Source of the DNA: Ignavibacteria bacterium | Lineage (GTDB): Bacteria > Bacteroidota > Ignavibacteria > Kapaibacteriales > UBA961 | Reading direction: 5' to 3' | Assembly (NCBI GenBank): GCA_016720145.1 | Contig: JADJXV010000028.1 | Location: 248,001-312,000, forward strand | DNA length: 64,000 nt | In this document: in pieces, positions 16,329-26,992 of the stretch | Layout: each line of letters starts with the position of its first letter | How positions within the stretch are numbered: the stretch's first letter is position 1 | The notes under the pieces: model-generated | Seen by the model: only the letters and a program-made list of their open reading frames with translations | Database searches by the model: none | What the model was told of the DNA's origin: nothing | Position numbers and translations under genes: made by a program

Positions 16329-16899
16329 TTCCTTCATAAATTGGATAAAGGAGCTGATTTTTCCTTTGCTGAAAATTGAATCGACTACGCCGAAAATCCC
16401 CCATGGACATGATCGCGATACACATTTGCAGATAGTTCGTGCCGATAAATCATATTTGAAGTATTTGCTTTTTTGGTTGTGGGTTTATGCTGCGGGATTA
16501 CTCGTTGGATTTGTAGCGATTAGTATTGTTGGTATGATGGGATTATCTCCGCTAGTCGCACTTATATTGATACCCATTAAAATTATACTCGTGGCAAAAC
16601 TTCTTTTAATGTTCATTGTTACACGAATATCATTCGACCTCCGATGGTACATTATCACTGACACGAGCATCACGGTGCGCCAAGGGGCGTGGACAGTACG
16701 GGAGATTACCGTCTCCTACCAGAATATCCAAAATGTAAGTGTTTCACAAGGCCCACTTGAACGTTATTTCGGATTCGCCAATCTCCAAATTGACACGGCG
16801 GGCAGTGGAGGAGCGCATACACATGGTAAGGGTGAAAACCCCAATCGTGCTGTACTTCGCGGTATTATCAATGCTCCCAAATCCGGGATACAATCTTAG
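16321..16899 (+). CDS. Bacterial PH-domain membrane protein, PH gene 2, C-terminus frameshifted
   Basis: ATG 16321 overlaps the PH gene 1 stop. Two or three membrane segments (about 45-105, YLLFWLWVYAAGLLVGFVAI ... LLLMFIVTR) are followed by a bPH2 domain (RWYIITDTSITVRQGAW ... TVSYQNIQNVSVSQGPLERYFGF). The frame ends early at NAPKSGIQS. In the other copies the same site has CCCC rather than CCC (16876-16878), and then the frame runs on as RDTILENLRAFRNSGLGDPDD to a stop at 17045. So a one-base deletion or error removes about 50 residues. Likely a membrane partner of PH gene 1. Confidence 0.8.
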   Translation: MLNSFINWIKELIFPLLKIESTTPKIPHGHDRDTHLQIVRADKSYLKYLLFWLWVYAAGLLVGFVAISIVGMMGLSPLVALILIPIKIILVAKLLLMFIVTRISFDLRWYIITDTSITVRQGAWTVREITVSYQNIQNVSVSQGPLERYFGFANLQIDTAGSGGAHTHGKGENPNRAVLRGIINAPKSGIQS

Positions 16900-17045
16900 A
16901 AAATCTCCGTGCATTCCGAAATTCCGGGCTTGGCGACCCGGATGATGTGGCGGTGCGAATGATCACCGGCGTAAATCCACGACGAGCAATTTTACAGGAA
17001 ATAGCGGTAGAGGCGAAGGCGTTACGACAAATCGTAACTGAATAA

Positions 17046-17351
17046 ATTTCCGCTTCTTGAAGATAAGATGAATCACACTAAGGTTTTGCGAATTCAGGAT
17101 TTGTTTGTAGTTTCGTATGGTAAAATTGGTAGAATATCAATAACTCTACAAATTATTCTTAGAATTTTCAGCAAGTCGTTTATTTTCATATTCAAGCTGA
17201 ATTCTCAATCCCTCACAGAATTAACCCGCCAGTCATTTATCACCCTGAATTTATTGAAGTATCCGGTTGTTTTTCCGGCAAAAGTAATGCTATCGAAAAA
17301 ATTTAAGATGAAATTTTAGTATTCAAGTATATTGTTTTTTTAGGAGGTTTT
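17046..17351 (+). other. Leader of surface-protein gene A
   Basis: About 305 bases between the PH pair and gene A, almost identical to 21870-22175 before copy B because of the recent duplication. It ends with the strong ribosome site AGGAGG (17343-17348), unusual in a genome whose genes mostly lack Shine-Dalgarno sequences. An 83-codon ORF here has no family and is probably chance. Confidence 0.5.
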
Positions 17352-20300
17352 ATGAAAAAAAGAGCTACGATTGTTCCATCCTTTCTGAGTATGATACTGC
17401 TTCTTGTCTTTGTTCAGATCTTACCGGCTTTTGCTGCCGACCCAACAATTACGAGTGTAAAAGGTGAAGTACTCGCACATGACGACGGCACTCAATACGT
17501 GAAAATCACTTACACCGCCAAAGACTTTCCTGCTGCGGGTTCTATGATCAAGTTCACAGCGAATTGCGACAATCCTACCACTTCCATCAAAGAAACTCCT
17601 CCGTCATCCGAAATCTCGGGGGATATTGGGTTGGTAGTCGGTGATGGACAGAAAACAATTCTATGGGAAGATGAAAAAACACTTGTTCGTCTTGGAAAAC
17701 AGGATAAGTTTCAATGTCAGGTAGTGCTTGAAATCGAAGGAAACGAGAATAGCATTACATTTGTTTCTCTCAATGTAAGTAAATATCAAAGCACAAGTTG
17801 GAATTATTTTACAACCGGGGTTGCGAGTATGACGGTAGAAAAAATAACGGGGCTTGTACCTGAATTTATGTGTGGAACTCTCGGTAACGCTTGGCACAGC
17901 GATGCAGTAGCAGCAGGTGCGACTTTCTATAAGATTAATAACACGACAGAATTCCCTGTGTATAGAGGCAGAAATAGCGGAGATAAATTCAAAGGGCAAT
18001 GCACGCAAGGTGGATGTAGCTCATTCCTTGCAATCAAAGATTACGGTAAGCCAACGCAAATAGTTTGGGCAAATTTTACGAAGCGATTTCTCCAAACACA
18101 AGATATCAACGGCACGAATATTACCCAAGATTTTGAATTTCAGTTTCGGTATTTTCAGAAAGCGGCAGATAATTCCAAAGCTCTGTTGGTCGTGAATGCA
18201 GGTAAGCAAGGGCAGCAAATTATCAGTGAATTAAATAGAGGGGAAACTCTTGATTTATCACTTGAAGGCGGAAAAATTGGAGAAGCAAAAAGCAATACAT
18301 TTGAAATTGAAGTGCCGCGTAGAGAGTGGAAATACATCTATAAGGGAAATCATGTATTCACAATAAAAGTAGGAGATAAAAAATCTTCGTTCAAAGGTGC
18401 TGGTGCAGGTATTATCTCCTTAGATGGCGGCACCGAAGTGTTGATAGGAGATGCTGTAAAATTTGTAGGTACCTCTTTTACGATTGACACAACGCCGGAT
18501 AAGTCATCGATTATATTTCAAGGTGAATGTATTACGAATGGCGTATCCATCGGCACTTTGTTATCACTAAAGATAAATTTGACGGAGAGTCTTGAGTTCT
18601 CGACCCCATTACATATGAATACAAGTTTTATAATATACTCACTTGGAGGAGTTGTTCCCTTCATAGATCGACTTCGTTTGGAAGGTGACCCCAACGCTCC
18701 GACGGGTGTGCTTTTTGACCTTCGACTCATTTTTAAAACTTTATCTGATGGATGTGATATTATTGTAGGACATACCACAGATAACACTGGTGGCTTAGTA
18801 TTAAAGGATATCAAAATTACACCTGACGGATGGGTTCTGCCAACTGCATTGCAGCTTAATAATATTTCTTTAAAAAGTACACCAGATTGGTGCCTTAAAA
18901 ATTTACTGATTGCCTATGATAAACCGTTAAAGAAATTTACGTTTGACGGATTAATCAAAACGCCTACTTTCTCAGATATAGGGTTAAATTTTACATTATT
19001 AGATGGCTACTGTGAGCAGTTCAAAATTTTAGCGAAACTAAACAAAGGTGGGTGGATGGTACCTATACCAAATAATATCACCTATCCTGCTGTTTGGCGC
19101 GGAGTAGAGGTTGAAGTGAAAAATATTGAAACTGGTCCGCTTGATATCAGAGGAACAATGTTTTTTGCCAATAGGGAAGACTGGAAGGGTATTCCTGCTT
19201 TTTCTTATATAGAAAGTAAATTGGGTGAAAAATTTAAAGATTGGCAGATATTTGAAGCTGAGGGAACTTTAGAAGGTAATGAGTTAGGCGAATATTTGAT
19301 AGAAGGGAAATTACGTATATTAGGAAAAATCGATATTTGGGCTGCTCAGTTACGTGGTGCTATGCATTTTTCTGTGAACGCTCGTATGCCTCTAATTAAT
19401 TTTGGTTTCAAAAATACTGGAATTGATATTGCTCAAGTGGGGGGCGATAAATTTTTCATAAGTGGTACAATAAACGGAGCTGTGAATATTTTGCCGGAAT
19501 GCTTCCTGTCGGGGTCTTTGCGTGGTGATATCTATATACCAGATCTATTCAAAAATCATCCTGGATTTCAATTGGTTAATTCCAAACTTGGCCTCCCACT
19601 AAAAGTAGCTTCTACACAAGTTATGCTTCGCGGCTGGCAAGGATCATTTGACTTAGATCTCGGTTGGCTTGGAGTTTGGAGTTCTTGGTTTGACATGACC
19701 AAAAACCCTCTAACCGAGCCCACTGAATTTATGGGGCGTCAAAATGGTTCGGTGACAGATTTAGGTGGTATTGCCTTCAAAATGAATGATAAAAAAGTAC
19801 AAGCAAACGATACCACTTTCGTACAATTCACCCTGAATACAGCTGCAAATTATGCATACGCAGAAATCAAAGCAAATGTACAGCCCACAACGTTCCTGAT
19901 ATCACCGACTCAAAAAATTTATACCTCTACATCTTCAGATTCAACAGTAATATTTTCACCTGCTGCTTCTACTTCTGATGTAGGATTATGGGTTCTGAAA
20001 AATCCTGAACTCGGTCAGTGGAAGCTCGGCGTACTTGGCAAAAAAACCGGTGATTCCATACATTTTTGGGCAATCATCAAGCAACGCCCTGAATTCAGTT
20101 TTACTTCCAATCAAATTGCAAGGACGGTCTTCTGTAATTGGGATAATTCTAAAGCTACCGATAGTTCTATCGTCGATTTCTATCTTGATGCAAATGACAA
20201 TGGAAATGACGGCTATCGTATTGGTACTATAGATGAAAAGACCGGTTCATTCTCTTATACAATGACAGATTCACTCAAAGAATGTGGATATTATATTTAT

Positions 20301-20933
20301 GCGGTCAGGTGGGATGGAGACCGAGCTACCAACTTTGTCTATTCACCTACCTTGCTTTCTAATCCTAAAGTAGCACTACCGGCACCGATGAACCTCTCCG
20401 GTATATATACAAATAAAAATATAGTCACCCTTAGCTGGGCCAAATCAAATGATCCTAACGCAAATAATTACTCAATTAAAGTAACCGATGAAAACGGTAA
20501 AGATTCCATTTATGCTTCTGCATTCGCTTATACTACCGGGATTCAATTTGAAGTAATTAATGCAGGAACAAAAACATTCTCGATTCAAACTCAAGGGTTA
20601 AACCAATCCACCGGATGTTGGGTTAAATTCCCTAAATTAACCCTTGGAGCAGAAGAAGAACCGCTAATAGGGTTTGATAACAGTATGGAAATTATTCCAA
20701 ATCCTACGGAAGCAAATGCCGTTGTTCGATTTAAACAATCAAGCTATGACAAGTTGAAAGTTGTCGTTGTTGATTTGTTAGGTCGCGAAGTGCTCCATAT
20801 CGATGGAGGCTTCAAACCTGAGGGAATTCATTCTATGCAGCTTGATCTTTCACACGTTGAACAAGGTGTATATTTCGTTCAAGTTGTTTCCGGAAGTAAC
20901 CGCGCTTCTACGATCATGACTGTCATACGATGA
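17352..20933 (+). CDS. Giant exported T9SS surface protein A
   Basis: 1193 residues. Signal peptide 1-29 (ends LPAFAAD). An N-terminal Ig/FN3-like domain (about 30-115) contains the GDIGLVVGDGQKTILW motif often seen in Bacteroidota exported proteins. The long middle (115-770) is beta-rich and unassigned. Then a pre-peptidase-like beta domain (about 815-905, FTLNTAANYAYAEIKANVQ ... WVLKNPELGQWKLGVLG), an FN3 domain (about 1010-1100), and a type A sorting domain (about 1112-1193, IIPNPTEANAVVRF ... VVDLLGREV ... GVYFVQVVSG). Preceded by AGGAGG. Its stop overlaps the ATG of a truncated signal-peptide ORF (20930), evidence that it once headed an operon like gene C. Function unknown; surface-attached. 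Confidence 0.85.
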   Translation: MKKRATIVPSFLSMILLLVFVQILPAFAADPTITSVKGEVLAHDDGTQYVKITYTAKDFPAAGSMIKFTANCDNPTTSIKETPPSSEISGDIGLVVGDGQKTILWEDEKTLVRLGKQDKFQCQVVLEIEGNENSITFVSLNVSKYQSTSWNYFTTGVASMTVEKITGLVPEFMCGTLGNAWHSDAVAAGATFYKINNTTEFPVYRGRNSGDKFKGQCTQGGCSSFLAIKDYGKPTQIVWANFTKRFLQTQDINGTNITQDFEFQFRYFQKAADNSKALLVVNAGKQGQQIISELNRGETLDLSLEGGKIGEAKSNTFEIEVPRREWKYIYKGNHVFTIKVGDKKSSFKGAGAGIISLDGGTEVLIGDAVKFVGTSFTIDTTPDKSSIIFQGECITNGVSIGTLLSLKINLTESLEFSTPLHMNTSFIIYSLGGVVPFIDRLRLEGDPNAPTGVLFDLRLIFKTLSDGCDIIVGHTTDNTGGLVLKDIKITPDGWVLPTALQLNNISLKSTPDWCLKNLLIAYDKPLKKFTFDGLIKTPTFSDIGLNFTLLDGYCEQFKILAKLNKGGWMVPIPNNITYPAVWRGVEVEVKNIETGPLDIRGTMFFANREDWKGIPAFSYIESKLGEKFKDWQIFEAEGTLEGNELGEYLIEGKLRILGKIDIWAAQLRGAMHFSVNARMPLINFGFKNTGIDIAQVGGDKFFISGTINGAVNILPECFLSGSLRGDIYIPDLFKNHPGFQLVNSKLGLPLKVASTQVMLRGWQGSFDLDLGWLGVWSSWFDMTKNPLTEPTEFMGRQNGSVTDLGGIAFKMNDKKVQANDTTFVQFTLNTAANYAYAEIKANVQPTTFLISPTQKIYTSTSSDSTVIFSPAASTSDVGLWVLKNPELGQWKLGVLGKKTGDSIHFWAIIKQRPEFSFTSNQIARTVFCNWDNSKATDSSIVDFYLDANDNGNDGYRIGTIDEKTGSFSYTMTDSLKECGYYIYAVRWDGDRATNFVYSPTLLSNPKVALPAPMNLSGIYTNKNIVTLSWAKSNDPNANNYSIKVTDENGKDSIYASAFAYTTGIQFEVINAGTKTFSIQTQGLNQSTGCWVKFPKLTLGAEEEPLIGFDNSMEIIPNPTEANAVVRFKQSSYDKLKVVVVDLLGREVLHIDGGFKPEGIHSMQLDLSHVEQGVYFVQVVSGSNRASTIMTVIR

Positions 20934-21055
20934 TGTGCATCATGGATGCAGAACGTGTATCTATTCGGAAAAGCGACGGCAGATATATAAGTAGATTTAT
21001 TAAATTGACTTGTGTGGTAATAGTGCTCCTAGCCAGCAGCGCGAAAGCTATATGA
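20930..21055 (+). pseudogene. Orphan signal peptide of a lost gene-D homologue, copy 1
   Basis: A 41-codon ORF overlapping gene A's stop (ATGA). Residues 22-40, RFIKLTCVVIVLLASSAKA, align without gaps with residues 22-40 of gene D at 30550 (RLIKISCILLSLLVGSAMT), at the same distance from the start. Right after the signal peptide the sequence becomes PH gene 1 (from CGCGAAAGCTAT at 21040), so this is the truncated start of a D homologue at a duplication junction. Confidence 0.7.
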
Positions 21056-21869
21056 CGTATTCGCGGATATAGGATATCCATTTCACACGGAATGTCTTCT
21101 ATCCGCGATGAAATTCGCGCCACCCGCCAAGGGTTCGAAAGGAAACACAATGCTTAATGCCTTCATAGATTGGATAAAATAGCTGATTCTTCCTTTGCTG
21201 AAAATAGATTCGACTATTCCCAGATCCCGCATGGACACAAACGCGATACGAACGTACAAGTACTGCGCGCCGATAAATCCTATCTGCTGTATCTGCAATT
21301 TTGGTTGATGGTCTATGCAGCAGGATTGCTCCCGGGAATTATAGTGCTGAGCATTGTTGGAATTATGGCTCTATCCTATGGTAGAACTGATATTATTTCC
21401 CATTAAAATTATACTCATAGCAAAACTCCTGATAATGGTCGTAGTTACACGAATATCATTCGACCTCCGCTGGTACATTATCACCGACACGAGCATCACG
21501 GTTCGCCAAGGGGCATGGACAGTACGGGAGATTACCGTCTCCTACCAGAATATCCAAAATGAGCGTATCGCAGGCCTGCTCGAACGTTATTTCGGATTCG
21601 CTAATCTTTAAATTGACACGGCGGGCAGTGGTGGAGCGCATGCACATGGTAAGGGCGAAAACCCCAATCGTGCAGTTCTTCGCGGTATTATCAATGCTCC
21701 CCAAATCCGGGATACAATCTTAGAAAATCTCCGTGCATTCCGCAATTCCGGGCTTGGCGACCCGGATGATGTGGCGGTGCGAATGATCACCGGCGTAAAT
21801 CCACGACGAGCAATTTTACAGGAAATAGCGGTGGAGGCGAAGGCGTTACGACAAATCGTAACTGAATAG
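21040..21869 (+). pseudogene. PH gene 1/2 remnant, copy 2
   Basis: Starts within PH gene 1 at the duplication junction, has lost about 212 bp of that gene, then contains a full-length but dead copy of PH gene 2 (ATG 21150). Defects include TAG after MLNAFIDWIK, frameshifts near 21170-21240 and 21370, NVSVSQGP altered to NERIAG, and TAA replacing CAA at 21609-21611. The CCCC at the site corresponding to 16876 is intact here. Nucleotide identity to copy 1 is high, so decay is recent. Confidence 0.85.
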
Positions 21870-22175
21870 ATTTCCGCTTCTTGAAGATAAGATGAATCAC
21901 ACTAAGGTTTTGCGAATTCAGGATTTGTTTGTAGTTTCGTATGGTAAAATTGGTAGAATATCAATAACTCTACAAATTATTCTTAGAATTTTCAGCAAGT
22001 CGTTTATTTTCATATTCAAGCTGAATTCTCAATCACTCACAGAATTAACCCGCCAGTCAGTTATCACCCTGAATTTATTGAAGTATCCGGTTATTTTTCC
22101 GGCAAAAGTAATGCTATCGAAAAAATTTAAGATGAAATTTTACTATTCAAGTATATTGTTTTTTTAGGAGGTTTT

Positions 22176-25100
22176 ATGAAAAAAAGAGCTACGATTGTTC
22201 CATCCTTTCTGAGAATGATACTGCTTCTTGTCTTTGTTCAGATCTTACCGGCTTTTGCTGCCGACCCAACAATTACGAGTGTAAAAGGTGAAGTGCTCGC
22301 ACATGACGACGGCACACAATACGTGAAAATCACTTATACCGCAAAAGACTTTCCTGCTGCAGGGTCGATGATCAAGTTCACAGCGAATTGCGACAATCCT
22401 ACCACGTCCATCAAAGAAACTCCTCCGTCATCCGAAATCTCGGGGGATATTGGGTTGGTAATCGGTGATGGCCAGAAAACAATTCTATAGGAAGATGAAA
22501 AAACACTTGTTCGTCTTGGAAAACAGGATAAGTTTCAATGTCAGGTAGTGCTTGAAATCGAAGGAAACGAGAATAGCATTACATTTGTTTCTCTCAATGT
22601 AAGTAAATATCAAAGCACAAGTTGGAATTATTTTACTACCGGAATTGTAAGTATGACGGTAGAAAAAGTAACGGGTCTCGTACCTGAATTTATGTGTGGT
22701 ACTCTCGGCAACGCTTGGCACAGCGATGCAGTAACAGCAGGTGCGACTTTCTATAAGATTAATAACACGACAGAATTCCCTGTCTATAGAGGCAGAAATA
22801 GCGGAGATAAATTCAAAGGGCAATGCACGCAAGGTGGATGTAGCTCATTCCTTGCAATCAAAGATTACGGTAAGCCAACCCAAATAGTTTGGGCAAATTT
22901 TACGAAGAGATTTCTCCAAACACAAGATATCAACGGCACGAATATTACCCAAGATTTTGAATTTCAGTTTCGGTATTTTCAGAAAGCAGCAGATAATTCC
23001 AAAGCTCTGTTGGTCGTGAATGCCGGTAAGCAGGGGCAACAAATTATCAGTGAATTAAATAGAGGGGAAACTCTTGAGTTAACACTTGACGGCAAGAAAA
23101 TTGGTGAAGCAAAAAGCAATACGTTTGAAATTGAAGTGCCTCGCAGAGAGTGGAAATATTTCTATAAAGGAAATCATCTTTTTACCATAAAAGTTGGTGA
23201 GAAAAAAGCTTCATTCAAAGGTGGGAATAGTGGTACCATCTACTTAGCTGATGGCAATGAAGTGTTGATTGGTGATGCTGTGAAATTTGTTGGTTCGAAT
23301 TTTGTAATTGATACCACACCGGATAAGTCATCTATTACTTTTGTAGGTTCTTGCTTTACTAATGGAGTGCTTATCTGTGGTGGGGACCTACGAACGTTAA
23401 AGCTGACGGAGAGTATGGAATTCTCGACGCCATTAAATATAACGGTAAATGCTACACTCTTCGCACTTGCAGGAATCGCGCCCTTTATCGATCGGCTTCG
23501 TTTAGAAGGTGACCCCAACGCTCCAACGGGTGTTCTTTTTGACCTTAGACTAATTTTTAAAACCTTTTCTGACGGATGCGACATACTTTTTCATCCCGGA
23601 GATAATACGGGGGGAATAGTCTATAAAGATATAAAAATTACCCCGGAGGGATGGGAACTCCCCTCAGGAATGCAAGTAAACAATGTAGGAATATTAAATT
23701 CTGAAGACTGGTGCATTAAAAATATGCTAGTCGCCTATGAAAAGCCGGCAAAGAAGTTTACCTTTGACATTTTACTTAAAGCTCCACTTTTTCTGACATT
23801 GGAGCTGGCTGTACTTTTATTGATGGGAACATCGAACAGTTCAAAATCCTGGCAAAATTCGACAAATTAGGAATTCCTGTCCCTATCCCGGAACCACCAC
23901 CACTACACGTTGCAATATGGCGTGGCTTGGAACTAGAAATGAGTATTAGCATACCGGTCCAAAAACCTTACGAGGAACGATGTTCTTTGCCAATCAAGAA
24001 GAATGGAAAAAAATTAGTGCATTCAGTTTTGTAAAAGAAGCTCTTGGTGATTTGGACGGATGGCAAATTTTTGAAGCGGAAGGAACATTGGAAGGCAATG
24101 AATTAGGAGAATTTACCGTTGATGGAAAGATGCGGATATTTGGAAAAATTGACATTTGGGCTGTACAGCTACGAGGCGCTTTGACTTTTCAACTGTATCG
24201 TCATACACCGACAGTTATGTTTGGTTTCAAAAATACTGGAATCGATTTAGTACAAGTAGGGGGAGACAAATTTTTCGCAAGCGGTACAATAAACGGTGCT
24301 TTGAATATTTTGCCTGAATGTTTCCTGTCGGGGTCAATGCTAGCAGATATTTATATTCCCGATTTATTCAAAAATCATCCCGGATTTCAATTAGTGAATT
24401 CCAAACTAGGACTTCCTCTCAAGGTAGCATCGACACAATTGATGGTTCGTGGCTTGAAAGCATCATTTGACTTAGACCTCGGTTGGCTCGGAGTATGGAA
24501 CGCTTCGATCGACTACAGTAAAAACGCTTTTACCCAGCCGACTGAATTTATAGGGATTCATAGTGGAAGTGCGATAGATTTAGGTGGAATTGCCTTCAAA
24601 ATGAATGATAAAAAAGTGCAAGCAAACGACACCACATTTGTCCCATTCACTCTCAATACACCCGCGAATTATGCGTATGCAGAAATTAAAGCAAATGTCC
24701 AACCTTCGACTTTTCTCGTCTCTCCTACACAAAAAATTTATACTTCTACATCTGTGGATTCAGCAGTGATTTTTTCACCTGCTGCTTCTACCGCTGATGT
24801 AGGATTATGGGTTCTCAAGAATCCTGAACTTGGCCAGTGGAAGCTCGGTGTGGTAGGCAAAAAAACAGGTGATTCCATCCATTTTTGGGCAATCGTTAAG
24901 CAACGTCCTGAATTCAGCTTTACTTCCAATCAAATAGCAAGGACGGTCTTTTGTAACTGGGATAATTCTAAGGCTACTGATAGTTCAATCGTCGATTTCT
25001 TTATTGATACAGATGACAATGGAAATGACGGCTATCGTATTGGTACGGTAGATGAAAAGAAAGGTTCATTCTCCTATACTATGACAGATTCTCTCAAAGA

Positions 25101-25752
25101 ATGCGGGTATTATATTTATGCTGTCAGGTGGGATAGAGATCGAGCTACCAACTTTGTCTATTCACCTACATTGCTTTCTAATCTAAAAGTAGCTCTACCG
25201 GCACCGATGAACCTTTCAGGTATTTATACTAATAAAAATATAGTTACTCTAAGTTGGGCTAAATCTACCGACCCGACTACAACTATTTATTTAATAAAAG
25301 TAACAGATGAAACCGGTAAAGATTCCATTTATGCTTCTACTAATCCCTATGCAACAGGGATTCAACTAGAAGTCGTTAATGCAGGAACTAAAACATTCTC
25401 GATTCAAACTCAAGGGTTAAATCAATCCACCGGATGTTGGGCTAAATTCCCTAAGCTAACTCTAGGAGCAGAAGAAGAACCGCTAATAGGGTTTGAAAAC
25501 AGTATGGAAATTATACCTAATCCTACAGAAGCGAATGCACTAGTTCGATTTAAACAATCAAGCTATGACAAGGTGAAAGTTGTCGTTGTTGATTTGTTAG
25601 GTCGCGAAGTGCTCCATATCGATGGAGGCTTCAAAGCGGAGGGAATTCATTCTATGCAGCTTGATCTTTCACACGTTGAACAAGGTGTATATTTCGTTCA
25701 AGTTGTTTCCGGAAGTAACCGCGCTTCTACCATCATGACTGTCATACGATGA
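22176..25752 (+). pseudogene. Giant surface protein B, broken paralogue of A
   Basis: Same signal peptide, N-terminal domain and sorting domain as gene A, and same AGGAGG site. It is interrupted three times: TGG to TAG at 22488-22490 (W in KTILW becomes a stop), a one-base loss in the T run at 23788-23792, and another one-base shift near 23941-23960. The remaining frames are 22176-22490, roughly 22491-23870 and 23980-25752. The ends are nearly identical to A while the region around 23050-24350 is more divergent, as expected for homogenisation at the ends or selection for variation in the middle. Total length differs from A by only five bases. Confidence 0.85.
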
Positions 25753-25874
25753 TGTGCATCATGGATGCAGAACGTGTATCTATTCGGAAAAGCGACGGCA
25801 GATATATAAGTAGTTTTATTAAATTGACTTGTGTGGTAATAGTGCTCCTAGCCGGCAGCGCGAAAGCTATATGA
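25749..25874 (+). pseudogene. Orphan signal peptide of a lost gene-D homologue, copy 2
   Basis: Near-identical repeat of the ORF at 20930: ATG overlaps the stop of B, encodes a D-like signal peptide, and joins PH gene 1 sequence at CGCGAAAGCTAT (25859-25870). Confidence 0.7.
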
Positions 25875-26703
25875 CGTATTCGCGGATACAGGATATCCAT
25901 TTCACACGGAATGTCTTCTATCTGCGATGAAATCCGCGCCACCCGCCGAGCGCTCGAACGGAAAACAATGCTTAATTCCTTCATAGATTGGATAAAATAG
26001 CTGATTCTTCCTTTGCTAAAAATAGAATCGACTACGCCGAAAAATCGCCCATGGACATGATTGCGATACACACTTGCAGATAGTTCGTGCCGACAAATCC
26101 TATCTGCTGTATCTGCAATTTTGGTTGTGGGTCTATGCAGCAGGATTGCTCCCGGGAATTATAGTGCTGAGCATTGTTGGAGTGATGGCATTCTCACCTA
26201 TTATAGAGCTGGTATTATTTCCTATTATAATCATCCTCCTAGCAAATCTCTTGGTAATGGTCTTAGTTACACGCATTAGCTTCGACCTTCGCTGGTACAT
26301 TATCACCGACACGAGCATCACCGTTCGCCAAGGCGCGTGGACTATACGGGAGATTACCGTATCCTATCAAAATATCCAAAATGTGAGCGTATCGCAAGGG
26401 CCGCTCGAACGCTATTTCGGATTCGCCAATCTCCAAATCGACACGGCAGGCAGTGGCGGAGCGCATGCCCATGGTAAGGGTGAAAACCCCAATCGAGCAG
26501 TCCTTCGCGGGATTATCAATGCTCCCCAAATCCGTGATACAATCCTAGATAATCTTCGTACATTCCGTAATTCCGGGCTTGGCGACCCGGATGATGTGGC
26601 AGAGCACGCACCTATGGACGTAAGTTCCCGCCTCACCATCTTGAAGGAAATAGCCGAGGAGACAACGGCACTGCGACAAGTCGCAAGCCGATACGTTGAC
26701 TAG
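25859..26703 (+). pseudogene. PH gene 1/2 remnant, copy 3
   Basis: Shares with copy 2 the ~212-bp deletion in PH gene 1 and the TAG after MLNSFIDWIK (ATG 25968), and adds an extra A (AAAAA against AAAA in copy 1, near 26040) that shifts the frame. From TTG 26074 a clean 209-codon frame encodes the rest of the PH protein: membrane segments, bPH2 domain with RWYIITDTSITVRQGAW, and a full C-terminus ending SRYVD. The frame is open over 630 bases, so a shortened protein might still be made, or the first part decayed only recently. Confidence 0.75.
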
Positions 26704-26992
26704 ACTACAGCTTCAGCTGGAGGAAAAGGTGCGAGAGAATACGAGGACATTCGGAACAATATGAAATTTCGCTAACGTTTTGTGTATTTAGGATTTATTT
26801 GTAGTTTCGCAGAGGTAAGTACGTCATTTGTTTTCCTCCTCTCTCAGAACATCATCACCTCACTTTTATATATAATGAAATCTTCCTACGAAGGAGGGTG
26901 CTTTTCTGCTGTATCGATAAAAATCGGTAAGTATTTAATTCTATAGTAAATAAATAATAACATATAATATTATCATTGTTTTTTGAAAAAAT

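Larger units (their letters stand above)
21040..25858. repeat. 4.82-kb tandem duplication unit
   Basis: The block from the junction motif CGCGAAAGCTAT at 21040 to the same motif at 25859 repeats the order of 15999-21039: PH remnant, PH gene 2, leader, giant protein, orphan signal peptide. The first unit is about 220 bp longer because it retains the PH gene 1 segment deleted in the others. A third partial unit runs from 25859 to about 26703. Confidence 0.85.

Noticed and set aside
17068..17319. 83-codon ORF in the leader of gene A, also present before copy B (21892)
   Set aside because: Present in both only because the DNA was recently duplicated; low-complexity Ile/Phe/Lys composition, no family, and not retained before gene C.
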